The notes under the pieces: model-generated
Database searches by the model: none
Seen by the model: the letters and a program-made list of their open reading frames with translations, nothing else
What the model was told of the DNA's origin: nothing
DNA from: Luteimonas mephitis DSM 12574
GTDB lineage: Bacteria; Pseudomonadota; Gammaproteobacteria; Xanthomonadales; Xanthomonadaceae
Length of the DNA stretch: 64,000 nucleotides
Direction of reading: 5' to 3'
Assembly (NCBI RefSeq): GCF_000422305.1
Contig: NZ_AULN01000019.1
Span: 62,001 to 126,000, forward strand
Translations under genes and position numbers: made by a program
Shown here: positions 11,298 through 22,898 of the stretch, one piece after another
Layout of the letters: each line of letters opens with the position of its first letter
Position numbering within the stretch: position 1 is the stretch's first letter

Positions 11298-12655
11298 CGC
11301 ATCAGGACCACTTCCTCGGCGCTGGTCGGGTGGATCGCGACCGTATCGCGCAGGTCATCCAGGGTGATGCCCTTCTTCAGCGCCACCGCGAAACCCTGCA
11401 GGATCTCATCGGCACCCTCGCCAAGCAGGTGGATGCCCACCACCCGGCGCTGCGCACCCACGCACACCAGCTTGAACAGGCTGCGTTGCGGCGCGTCGGC
11501 CAGCGCGTGCAGCATGGCGCGGAAATCGGCGTGGTATTCGTGCACGTCGTCGCCGTGCAGTTCGCGCGCCTGCGCGGCGGTCAGGCCGACCGTTGCCAGC
11601 GGCGGATGCGCGAACACCACCGTGGGCACGTTGTCGTAGTCGAGCCTGGCCTCTGCAACGCCGCCGAAAACCCGGTCCATCAGCCGGCGCGCGGCCGCGA
11701 TCGCCACCGGCGTCAGCGCGATGCGGTCGGTGACGTCGCCCACCGCGTGCACCCCCGCCGCGGTGGTGTCCTGCCATTGGTCGACGCACACGTAACCGGC
11801 GCCGTCGGTGGCCACGCCCGCGGCTTCCAGGCCCAGGTCTTCGGTGTTGGGCTGCCGGCCGGTGGCGAACAGCACCGCGTCGAAGGCAGTACCGTCGCCG
11901 GCCACGCACACGCGGCCTTCGCCTGCGCGTTCAAGTCCGCGCACGTCGCGACCCAGGTGCAGCGCGATGCCGGCCTGGCGGTAGTTGTCCTGCAGCCGCT
12001 CGACCAGTCCGGCGTCGAAGCCCTGCAACAGCCGCGGGCCGCGCGCTAACAGTTCGACCTCGCTGCCCAGGGCCCGCAGCATCCCGGCCAGTTCGACGCC
12101 GATGTAACCGCCGCCCACGATCGCCACGCGCGCCGGCGCGGCGGTGAAGTGGAAGAAGTCGTCCGATACCAGGCCGAGCTCCGCCCCCGGGATCGAGGGC
12201 CGCCGCGGGCGGCCACCGGTGGCGATCAGCACGTGCTTGGCGCACAGCCGCACGCCATCGGCACATTCGACCGTGCGCGGGTCCAGCAGGCGCCCGCGCG
12301 ACGCGATGGTCACGATGCCCGCTGCATCCAGGCGCCGGCGATAGCTGGCGTGGATGTTGGCGATGTAGCGCTGGCGATGGGTCACGAACTCGCACCAGTC
12401 CAGCGCGGGTGCATCGACGCCGAAGCCGAGCTGCGCGGCCAGTTCGATGCGTTCTGCGACGTGCGCGGCCAGCCACATCGCCTTCTTCGGCACGCAGCCG
12501 GCGTTGACGCAGGTGCCGCCGAGTTCGCCTGGTTCAAGCAGGGCAACGCGCGCGCCGTGCTCCGCTGCGCGGAAGGCCGCGGCCAGGCCGCCGGAGCCAC
12601 CGCCGATGACGACCAGGTCGAAGTCGAAAGCGGACTTGCCGCCCCCCGCGTTCAC
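11294..12655 (-). CDS. gor: glutathione-disulfide reductase
   Basis: FAD- and NADPH-dependent reduction of oxidised glutathione. The 453-residue protein has FAD-binding VIGGGSGGLAAAF near residue 16, the redox disulfide Cys49/Cys54 in GGTCVNAGCVPKK, the second Rossmann motif VGGGYIGVELAG, and the C-terminal IHPTSAEE carrying the catalytic His. A GTG start at 12655 is chosen because it overlaps the stop of the upstream dadA-like gene as GTGA and gives the normal length. The stop codon lies inside a palindromic repeat. Other flavin disulfide reductases are less likely given the Cys-VNAG-Cys spacing. Confidence 0.93.
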   Translation of the reverse strand: MNAGGGKSAFDFDLVVIGGGSGGLAAAFRAAEHGARVALLEPGELGGTCVNAGCVPKKAMWLAAHVAERIELAAQLGFGVDAPALDWCEFVTHRQRYIANIHASYRRRLDAAGIVTIASRGRLLDPRTVECADGVRLCAKHVLIATGGRPRRPSIPGAELGLVSDDFFHFTAAPARVAIVGGGYIGVELAGMLRALGSEVELLARGPRLLQGFDAGLVERLQDNYRQAGIALHLGRDVRGLERAGEGRVCVAGDGTAFDAVLFATGRQPNTEDLGLEAAGVATDGAGYVCVDQWQDTTAAGVHAVGDVTDRIALTPVAIAAARRLMDRVFGGVAEARLDYDNVPTVVFAHPPLATVGLTAAQARELHGDDVHEYHADFRAMLHALADAPQRSLFKLVCVGAQRRVVGIHLLGEGADEILQGFAVALKKGITLDDLRDTVAIHPTSAEEVVLMR

Positions 12656-13902
12656 GCAAACCTCTGCGGTGAAAAGGGAAGCGGGTCGAGCCGCGGCGTG
12701 CGCGCGCAGACCAGGTCGGCGACCAGCCGTGCGGTGCCAGTGCTCATGCTGATGCCGAGCATGCCGTGCCCGGTCGCCAGCCAGACGTGGCGATGGCCGG
12801 GCGCGCGGCCGATGATCGGCAGGTCGTCGACGCAGATCGGCCGCCAGCCGAACCACTCCTCGCGCTTCACCGGCCCGACCGGATCGCGCAGGTACTCGCG
12901 CGCGCCGCGCTCGAGGGCGTCGAGCCGGCGCCGGTTGAGGCTGGTGTCATAGCCCGAGAATTCCATCGTGCTGCCCAGGCGGTAGCCGCTGTCCCAGACC
13001 GTGACGCAGACGCTGCGTTCGTACAGCACCACCGGCTGCTTCGGCACCAGCGCCGGGCGGTCGTAGGTGATCGAGTAGCCCTTGCCCGGCTGGATCGGCA
13101 GCTTCGACAACCCCGCCGCCTTCGCCAGCCGCGGCGACCAGGCACCGGTGGCGACCAGCACGTCGCGCCCGCGCAGTTCGCCGCGCGAGGTGGCCACGCG
13201 CACGCCGTCGCCATCGTCGGCCAGGCCCTGTACCTCGCAATGCTCCTCGATGCTGCCGCCGGCTTCGCGCACTGCGCGCGCCAGCTCGTCGACGTAGCGG
13301 TCCGGCCGCAGCCGCGCGTCGCCCGGGAAGCGCACCACGCCGACCACGCCCTCGCGCAGCGCCGGCTCGTTGCGCAGGTAGGTGGGGCCGTCGATGATTT
13401 CACTGGCGATGCCAAGCTCGGCCAGCGGCGGCAGTTCGGCAGACAGGTGGGCAAGTTCGCGCTCGGTGTGGAACACGTAATCGACGCCCTGCTCGGCGTA
13501 TTCGCACTGCAGGCCGTAGCGCCGTACCCACAGCGGCAGTTGCTCGCGCGATTCGTGCAGGATGCCCGCGCGCGCGACCATCGCCGCGCGCCAGTCGCGG
13601 GTGTTGCAGCGCGCGGCGAAGCGCAGCAGCCACAGCCACAGCGCCGGGTCGAAACGCGGCTTGACGTAGAACGGCGCGTCCGGCGTCAGCATCCACTTCA
13701 GCGCTTTGGCGATCTTGCCCGGCGCCGCCAGCGGAGCGGCGTGGCTGGGGGTGATGGTGCCGCAGTTGCCGTGCGAACTTCCGCAGCCCACGGTGCCGGC
13801 TTCCAGCACCCGCACGCCGCGCCCGGCATCGAGCAGCGCCAGCGCGCTGGCCAGTCCGATTACCCCGCCACCGACCACCAGGACATCATCGCGCTCGCTC
13901 AT
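12652..13902 (-). CDS. dadA: FAD-dependent D-amino acid dehydrogenase family protein
   Basis: Membrane-associated flavoenzyme of the DadA/DAO family, oxidising D-amino acids (classically D-alanine) to keto acids. The 416-residue protein starts MSERDDVLVVGGGVIGLASA, the FAD-binding Rossmann motif, followed by GSSHGNCGTITPSH near residue 42. The C-terminal WFGWRPICVDDLPIIGR and VWLATGHGMLGISMSTGTARL are typical of the family. It overlaps gor by 4 bp, suggesting one transcript. The substrate cannot be told from sequence; a D-hydroxyproline dehydrogenase role is an alternative. Confidence 0.8.
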   Translation of the reverse strand: MSERDDVLVVGGGVIGLASALALLDAGRGVRVLEAGTVGCGSSHGNCGTITPSHAAPLAAPGKIAKALKWMLTPDAPFYVKPRFDPALWLWLLRFAARCNTRDWRAAMVARAGILHESREQLPLWVRRYGLQCEYAEQGVDYVFHTERELAHLSAELPPLAELGIASEIIDGPTYLRNEPALREGVVGVVRFPGDARLRPDRYVDELARAVREAGGSIEEHCEVQGLADDGDGVRVATSRGELRGRDVLVATGAWSPRLAKAAGLSKLPIQPGKGYSITYDRPALVPKQPVVLYERSVCVTVWDSGYRLGSTMEFSGYDTSLNRRRLDALERGAREYLRDPVGPVKREEWFGWRPICVDDLPIIGRAPGHRHVWLATGHGMLGISMSTGTARLVADLVCARTPRLDPLPFSPQRFA

Positions 13903-13968
13903 CGGGCAAGTGTATTCCGCCGTCGCGACGAACCGAAGCGCCCGGCGCGACCCTGCGGCGGTGCCCGG

Positions 13969-14463
13969 TCAGTGCGCGTGGCCGCCGTCGCCGTGGACGT
14001 GGCCGTGCTCGATCTCTTCCTTGCTGGCCTCGCGCACGTCGACGATCTCGATGTCGAAGTGCAGGTCCTTGCCGGCCATCGGGTGGTTGAGGTCGACGTC
14101 GACCACGCTCATGCCGACCTTCTGGATCGTCACCGCGCGCGGGCCGAAGTTGGTGTTGAGCACCACCTGCATGCCCGGCGCCAGCTTCTGCTCGCCGAAG
14201 TGCTTTTTCGGCACGCGCTGGGTCAGGCCGTCGCGGCGCTCGCCGTAGGCCTCGGCCGCGGGCACGTCGACGCCGAAGCTGTCGCCGGCGACGTGGCCTT
14301 CGAGCGCCTTGTCCAGGCCCGGGATGATGTTGCCGTGGCCGGCGAGGATCGCCAGCGGGTCGCGCTCCTTCGAGGTTTCCAGCGGCTCCTGGCCCTGCTC
14401 GGACACGGTGTAGTGGAACTGGACGACGCGGTCTTTCTCGATCTTCATCGCTTCGGTGCTCAT
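13969..14463 (-). CDS. slyD: FKBP-type peptidyl-prolyl isomerase, SlyD-like
   Basis: Cytoplasmic prolyl isomerase and metallochaperone family. The 164-residue protein has the FKBP core split by an IF (insert-in-flap) domain: VQFHYTVSEQGQEPLETS, LAILAGHGNIIPGLDKALEG, the insert from about residue 70 (FGVDVPAAEAYGERRDG), and LNHPMAGKDLHFDIEIVDVR. A short His-rich tail (HGHVHGDGGHAH) recalls the nickel-binding tail of E. coli SlyD but is shorter and lacks Cys. Start ATG at 14463. It is divergent from the first NlpC/P60 gene with 74 bp between them. Confidence 0.92.
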   Translation of the reverse strand: MSTEAMKIEKDRVVQFHYTVSEQGQEPLETSKERDPLAILAGHGNIIPGLDKALEGHVAGDSFGVDVPAAEAYGERRDGLTQRVPKKHFGEQKLAPGMQVVLNTNFGPRAVTIQKVGMSVVDVDLNHPMAGKDLHFDIEIVDVREASKEEIEHGHVHGDGGHAH

Positions 14464-14537
14464 GGGGTTCTCGTTGCGGCGGGCGTGCGGACGCGCGACG
14501 CCCGGTCGCTTGTCAGTCGGAAGGGGATTCGGCCAAG

Positions 14538-15134
14538 ATGTCGGCCGTGATGGAGACCGCGCATTATCCCGGCTCGCCCGCCCACGCGCCAACCCGGCGG
14601 CTTGCGGGCGTGGCGGCGGCTCCGAAGGCGCTCCTGCCGGCGCTGCTGCTGGTGTCGCTGCTCGCCGGCTGCGGCCACGACGAGATCCGCCATGCGCGCC
14701 CGCAGGCATCCGCCGTCACGCCGCACACTTGGCCGAACAACCCGCCTGCCGACCCCGCCTCGGCCAATGCGGTGCTGATGCGGGCGATCAGCCTGGTCGG
14801 CACCCCCTACCGCTACGGTGGCAACACGCCCGCCGGCGGCTTCGACTGCAGCGGCCTGGTCAACTATGTCTACCGGGACATGCTCGACCTGAAGCTGCCG
14901 CGCACCTCGCGCGACCTCGCCGCATTCCAGGGGCCGCGCATCGCCCCGGAGCGCCTGACGACCGCCGACCTGGTGTTCTTCGGCAGCGGCGGCAGCGTCA
15001 GCCACGTCGGCATCTACGTCGGCGAGGGCCGCTTCGTGCACGCCCCGAGCACCGGCGGCACCGTGCGCCTGGACCGCCTGGACGGCCCGTACTGGCGGGA
15101 CCACTACAGCGGCGCAAAACGCGTCCTGCACTGA
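14538..15134 (+). CDS. NlpC/P60 family lipoprotein, probable murein endopeptidase
   Basis: A 198-residue protein with an N-terminal lipoprotein signal (LLPALLLVSLLAGCG; lipobox LAGC) and a C-terminal NlpC/P60 domain. The catalytic Cys104 lies in GGFDCSGLVNYVY and His in VSHVGIYVGEG; RFVHAPS follows. Family members cut D-Glu/meso-DAP bonds in peptidoglycan (compare E. coli Spr/MepS). An alternative ATG four codons in would also retain the signal. A related NlpC/P60 gene follows 110 bp downstream on the same strand, separated by a CRP/Clp-like site. Confidence 0.93.
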   Translation: MSAVMETAHYPGSPAHAPTRRLAGVAAAPKALLPALLLVSLLAGCGHDEIRHARPQASAVTPHTWPNNPPADPASANAVLMRAISLVGTPYRYGGNTPAGGFDCSGLVNYVYRDMLDLKLPRTSRDLAAFQGPRIAPERLTTADLVFFGSGGSVSHVGIYVGEGRFVHAPSTGGTVRLDRLDGPYWRDHYSGAKRVLH

Positions 15135-15136
15135 AA

Positions 15137-15152
15137 TGTGATGGAAATCACA
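15137..15152. promoter_or_regulatory. CRP/Clp-type operator upstream of the second NlpC/P60 gene
   Basis: TGTGATGGAAATCACA is a perfect dyad of the CRP half-site, TGTGA-N6-TCACA. In xanthomonads the CRP homologue Clp recognises this consensus and governs extracellular enzymes. The site starts 3 bp after the stop of the first NlpC/P60 gene, with its centre about 100 bp before the GTG start of the second. A TAATGG hexamer at 15171-15176 could be a -10 element for a class II arrangement. Confidence 0.75.
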
Positions 15153-15244
15153 AGCCAGTTCACATTTTCGTAATGGAATTTGAACATCCTGGCCGGAGTG
15201 CTGCGGCACCATCACGCGCTGCAGATAACCGTGAACGACGCCGC

Positions 15245-15910
15245 GTGACGACGAAAGACCCAGCGCCAAGCCGCCAATGCACCGTTCGCCGCTCAGTCCC
15301 GGCGTTCTCCGTCCTCCTCCCGCTGCTTGCCCTCCTGGGCACCGGTTCCGCGTTTGCCGCGACCGGTCTGGCCGCCGATTCGGCCGACCAGCTCCACGTC
15401 AGCACCCCGCTCAGCGAAACCGCCGCGGCGCCGGTCCTGCCCGAACAGCGCACCATGCTGTTCGCCAATGACGTCAGCAAGCTGATCGATGCCGGCACCA
15501 CCAGCCCGGTCGACATCCCGGTCGACGCCGATGGCCGCGTCCAGACCCTGCTCAAGCGCGCCCTGGCGCTGCTCGGCACGCCCTACCGCTGGGGCGGCAG
15601 TTCCACCGAAGGCTTCGACTGCAGCGGCCTGGTCGGCTACGTGTTCCGCAGCGCGCTGGGCATCGAGCTGCCGCGGGTCTCGCGGCAGATGGCGACCAGC
15701 GGCGAGAAGGTCGATCGAGACGCCCTGACCGCCGGCGACCTGGTGTTCTTCAGCCGCCGCGGCAAGCGCGTCGACCATGTCGGCATCTACCTGGGCAACG
15801 GCCGCTTCGTCCACGCGCCGCGCACCGGCAAGGACGTGATGGTGTCGAGCCTCGTCGACGGCTACTGGAGCCACAAGTTCACGCAGGCGCGCCGCGTCTC
15901 CGGCGTCTGA
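15245..15910 (+). CDS. NlpC/P60 family peptidase with signal peptide
   Basis: A 221-residue secreted or periplasmic cell-wall peptidase. From a GTG start the chain begins VTTKDPAPSRQ and has a Sec signal (VPAFSVLLPLLALLGTGSA, cleavage near AFAA). A spacer of about 70 residues and an NlpC/P60 domain follow: GTPYRWGGSS, catalytic Cys126 in EGFDCSGLVGYVF, DHVGIYLGNGRFVHAP. An ATG at 15173 is in frame, but it lies close to the CRP/Clp site and at the predicted -10, so the GTG is preferred; the choice is uncertain. It is a paralogue of the gene at 14538-15134. Confidence 0.9.
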   Translation: MTTKDPAPSRQCTVRRSVPAFSVLLPLLALLGTGSAFAATGLAADSADQLHVSTPLSETAAAPVLPEQRTMLFANDVSKLIDAGTTSPVDIPVDADGRVQTLLKRALALLGTPYRWGGSSTEGFDCSGLVGYVFRSALGIELPRVSRQMATSGEKVDRDALTAGDLVFFSRRGKRVDHVGIYLGNGRFVHAPRTGKDVMVSSLVDGYWSHKFTQARRVSGV

Positions 15911-15932
15911 GCGCAGCTCCAAGATGCACCGG

Positions 15933-15957
15933 AAGGCCGCCTCGCAGCGGCCTTTTT
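15933..15957 (+). terminator. rho-independent terminator after the NlpC/P60 genes
   Basis: AAGGCCGC-CTCGCA-GCGGCCTT followed by TTT, 22 bp after the stop of the second NlpC/P60 gene. Confidence 0.85.
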
Positions 15958-15985
15958 CGTTCCCCGGAATGCTTTCTCGAGCCTC

Positions 15986-16480
15986 CTAGCCGGGCTGGCA
16001 GGGCTTGCCTTCGTACTCGTGGCGCTGGACCACGTATTCCCGGCCGTTCCAGCGCTGCACCGGGAAGCAGAAACCGGGGCCACCGATGGAGATGTCGGGC
16101 CAACCGTCGACGCCCCTCGTCTTCAGGAACTCGGGGATGCCGATGTCGCCGGTGATCCTGCGCCAGCTGCCGTCGGCTTGCCGGCCCAGCAGCTGGAAGC
16201 CGGTGCCGGTGAAGCCGTAGCAGAACGTCCCGCCCTCGCTCACCACGGCCTCGGGGCGGCCATCGCCGTTGAGGTCGCGCACTTCGTCGATGCTGGCCCC
16301 GGAAGGCTCGGGATCATCCGCGCAGATGATCCACTTCCCGTCCCGCTGCATCGCCCCGGCCGCCTTGAACACCGCGGCGCGATCCGTGTCGGAAAGCCTG
16401 GCCGCCGCCTGTCCCCAGGCTGGCGCGACGGGACCTGCGGCCAGTACCACCGTGAGCAACAGCCATCGCCTGCCGACCAT
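15986..16480 (-). CDS. secreted protein of unknown function with a DxNxDG-like motif
   Basis: A 164-residue protein with signal peptide MVGRRWLLLTVVLAAGPVAP cleaved near AWGQ. The mature part contains DLNGDGRPEAVV (about residues 70-81), the calcium-loop pattern common in FG-GAP/VCBS repeats, and pairs of Cys that could be disulfide-bonded. GGAGG eight bases before ATG 16480 fixes this start over upstream in-frame ATGs. No enzyme motif is recognised. It is convergent with the NlpC/P60 pair. Confidence 0.75.
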   Translation of the reverse strand: MVGRRWLLLTVVLAAGPVAPAWGQAAARLSDTDRAAVFKAAGAMQRDGKWIICADDPEPSGASIDEVRDLNGDGRPEAVVSEGGTFCYGFTGTGFQLLGRQADGSWRRITGDIGIPEFLKTRGVDGWPDISIGGPGFCFPVQRWNGREYVVQRHEYEGKPCQPG

Positions 16481-16565
16481 GTCGAAGCCCTCCGCGGACG
16501 CGGCCATGCGGCCGCAATCGACATAACGTCGACGGCCACCGCGGCGGCCATCCTGGAACCGGCAC

Positions 16566-17081
16566 TCAGCGCGCGGATGGCTCGGGCAACACACCGTCAC
16601 CGGCATCGCGATAGCGCGCCACCGTCTGTTCGATGCCCTTGCTCAGCGCCATCACCCGGGTGGCGTACTCCGACAGGCGCCGGTCGTCGTCGGTCTGCGG
16701 CACCCACGCCGGCACCGGCGCCGGCTTGCCCTCGACGTCATCCAGGGCCACGAACACGATCACGCAGTGCGTGCACAGGCGCTCGTCTCCGCCCATCGGG
16801 TCGCGCGCGTGCACGTCGACGGCGAAGTGCATCGAACTGGTACCGGTGTAGACCAGCTTGGCCGACACCGCGACCAGGTCGCTGGTCCGGACCGGGGCCA
16901 CGAAGCGGATGCCGCCGACCGCGACGGTAACGGCGTAGCGGCCGCTCCAGCCGACCGCTGCGGCATAGCCGGCCTGGTCGATCCACTTCATCACCACGCC
17001 GCCGTGGACCTTCCCGCCGTAGTTGACGTCGGTGGGTTCGGCGAGGAACCGGAATTCGAGTTCACGCTGCTGTCCGCTCAT
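16566..17081 (-). CDS. acyl-CoA thioesterase, hotdog fold (YciA-like)
   Basis: Hydrolyses acyl-CoA esters in the cytoplasm. The 171-residue protein has the hotdog signature NYGGKVHGGVVMKWIDQAGYAA (about residues 20-41), where Asn or Asp and His positions form the active site, followed by the GIRFVAPVRTSDLV strand and the CIVFVALDD-like strand. The start MSGQQRELEFRFLAEPTDVN at 17081 is the family-like N-terminus. The specific substrate is unknown. It is divergent from the small membrane protein at 17232. Confidence 0.88.
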   Translation of the reverse strand: MSGQQRELEFRFLAEPTDVNYGGKVHGGVVMKWIDQAGYAAAVGWSGRYAVTVAVGGIRFVAPVRTSDLVAVSAKLVYTGTSSMHFAVDVHARDPMGGDERLCTHCVIVFVALDDVEGKPAPVPAWVPQTDDDRRLSEYATRVMALSKGIEQTVARYRDAGDGVLPEPSAR

Positions 17082-17231
17082 GCTGCTCCGTTCGGCGTCG
17101 GCGTCCACGGGGAACGGCCACGCCGGCATTGTGCACGGCGGCGCCGAGGTGGTCACAAAAGCGGCAGGGGCGGCTTGCGGCACCGAGGCCGCAACGCCAT
17201 GCTGGCGCGACATCAACACAAGGAGGTCGAG

Positions 17232-17639
17232 ATGGTCCGCACCGCTTTGGGCGTCCTGTCAGGCGCGATCGTCGCCGCGCTGGCCCTCGCCGGCAGCGGC
17301 TACGCCGCGCTGGCGCTGCATCCGCTGCCGAGCGTGAACGCGATGCGCTCGCTGCGCGCGGCTGCGGACGGGCTCGGGAACGCGCCTCCCGGCGCACTGG
17401 CCTGCATCGTGGCCGGTGTCGGCCTGGCGGCGCTGCTCGGGGGCGGCTGCGCGGCGCTGGTCGCGCGCCACCATCGCGGCGGTGCGGCGCTGGCAATCGG
17501 CGCACCGATCACCGCCCTGGTGATCGTCGCCGCGGCACTGGTACCGCAGCCGGATTGGGTGCCGGTCACGTCGATGCTGCTGCCGATACCGCTCGCGCTG
17601 TGCGCCTGGCGACTGGCGATCCCGCGCGCCGAACTCTGA
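17232..17639 (+). CDS. small integral membrane protein of unknown function
   Basis: A 135-residue, strongly hydrophobic protein with about four predicted membrane segments: residues 5-28, a central Ala/Gly-rich pair after APPGALACIVAGVGLAALLG, then APITALVIVAAALV and the C-terminal MLLPIPLALCAWRLA. The ATG at 17232 follows an AGGAGG ribosome site with good spacing. No family is recognised. It is convergent with the M16 peptidase operon. Confidence 0.75.
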   Translation: MVRTALGVLSGAIVAALALAGSGYAALALHPLPSVNAMRSLRAAADGLGNAPPGALACIVAGVGLAALLGGGCAALVARHHRGGAALAIGAPITALVIVAAALVPQPDWVPVTSMLLPIPLALCAWRLAIPRAEL

Positions 17640-17691
17640 AAACAACCCTGCAGGCGCAGCTGTTGGCGCGGCCTCCTGCCCCTGCTGCACG

Positions 17692-17726
17692 CGAAGACCG
17701 CGAGCGTCGCACGGCTCGCGACTTCG
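17692..17726. repeat. interrupted palindrome between convergent genes
   Basis: CGAAGaCCGCGAGC and GCTCGCGaCTTCG face each other across an 8-base loop, between the convergent ends of the genes at 17639 and 17856. It has no T-run, so terminator function is only possible. Confidence 0.45.
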
Positions 17727-17855
17727 AAGCGCAAGCCCTTCCCTACCCGAACCATTCTGCCCGGCGCAGCATGCCGGGCGCCTGGCCGGCACTGCGCGAC
17801 ATCGCCGCGCAGGCCGCCCGTCCTCGCCCCTCTCGAAGGCGAGGCCATTCGCGGG

Positions 17856-21715
<3,860 letters not shown>

Positions 21716-21716
<1 letters not shown>

Positions 21717-22204
21717 TGCCGTACACGCCGATCGTCGCCACCCTCGGCTACGTGCTTTCGCCCGACGGCAAGCAGGTACTGATGCTCCACCGCAACGTGC
21801 GCGCGAACGACCACCACCTGGGCAAGTACAACGGCCTGGGCGGCAAGATCGAACCCGACGAGGACGTGCTCGCCGGCATGCGCCGCGAGATCGCCGAGGA
21901 AGCCGGCATCGAATGCACCGCGCTGTCGCTGCGCGGCACGATCAGCTGGCCGGGCTTCGGCAAGCGGGGCGAGGACTGGCTGGGATTCGTGTTCGTGGTC
22001 ACCGCCTTCACCGGCACGCCGCTGGAGCGCAACCCGGAAGGCACCCTGGAATGGGTCGCGATCGACCGCCTGCACGAACTGCCGATGTGGGAAGGCGACC
22101 GCGAGTTCCTGCCATTGGTGTTCGACGGCGATCCGCGCCCGTTCCACGGCGTGATGCCGTATCGCGACGGGCGCATGCAGTCGTGGCGCTACTCGCGCGC
22201 ATAG
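21716..22204 (+). CDS. Nudix hydrolase, MutT/8-oxo-dGTP diphosphatase type
   Basis: A 162-residue cytoplasmic pyrophosphohydrolase. The Nudix box is complete: G-LGGKI-E-PDEDVLA-G-MRREIAEEAGI (GX5EX7REUXEEXGU) at about residues 42-64. LHRNVRANDHHLGKYNGLGG is typical of the 8-oxo-dGTP diphosphatase subgroup. Its start overlaps the beta-lactamase stop, so the two are translationally coupled even though their functions are unrelated. The substrate is inferred from family only. Confidence 0.92.
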
Positions 22205-22296
22205 CCCGGGGCTGCGTTTCCCGCGAAAAGGCACGACAGACCCCGCGCGCGTCCTGATCGCAGGGGCCGGGCGCGACCCGTTGCAACTCCAACGGC

Positions 22297-22881
22297 CTAG
22301 TGCGTCGAAGCCGGCCGGGGTTTCACCAGCCTGTACTGATTGTCCGTGCCCTGGCGCGCACCGCTGTCGTCCACGTTGGCACACAGCCGATGGCCGCACA
22401 GCCTCACGTCGGCCTGGTCGTAGGCGCGCAGCAGGTCGGCGGCGATCTGGTTGCGCTCGACTTCCTTGCGACTGCTGGACACGGCATGGAAGGACGACAC
22501 CGTCGCCAGCGTGGAGGCGACCAGCAATGCCCCGCTTCCCAGCCACAGCCAGGTCCGGCGCTCCCGGCTGAGCGCCAGACGCTCGCCTTCCAGCGTCCGC
22601 GCCGCGGCCGATGCCGCGTGCACGCACGCCGTGAGCTGCGACTTGAACTCGCCGATCGAATCGGCCAGGCCCTTGCCGATGAACTCACCCGACTGCCGTT
22701 GCAGCGCGCTCGACACTTCGCGGGTGAAGTCTGCACTGCTCGAACCCAGGCGATGCGCGCTCCGGTCCAGCATCGCACCGGCCTGCTCGACCTGCTGCAC
22801 GGCCGCCTGGCTGCGCTGGTCCAGCCGTTCGGCCACGGCGGCCAGCTGGATGACGAGTACCTTGAGTGCTTCCGTATCCAT
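22297..22881 (-). CDS. coiled-coil, single-pass membrane protein of the lipase cassette
   Basis: A 194-residue protein of unknown function. The N-terminal 100 residues are amphipathic and Gln/Ala/Glu-rich (LAAVAERLDQRSQAAVQQVE), consistent with a coiled coil. One membrane helix follows (about residues 110-132, TWLWLGSGALLVASTLATVS), and a soluble tail with two Cys (RLCGHRLCANVDD) ends NQYRLVKPR. Third gene of a cassette, 17 bp after the DUF2235 lipase. From memory, similarly shaped xanthomonad proteins next to DUF2235 genes are sometimes annotated as relaxation protein; that name is not supported here by any motif. Confidence 0.75.
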   Translation of the reverse strand: MDTEALKVLVIQLAAVAERLDQRSQAAVQQVEQAGAMLDRSAHRLGSSSADFTREVSSALQRQSGEFIGKGLADSIGEFKSQLTACVHAASAAARTLEGERLALSRERRTWLWLGSGALLVASTLATVSSFHAVSSSRKEVERNQIAADLLRAYDQADVRLCGHRLCANVDDSGARQGTDNQYRLVKPRPASTH

Positions 22882-22898
22882 GGAATGCCTGATCCGCT

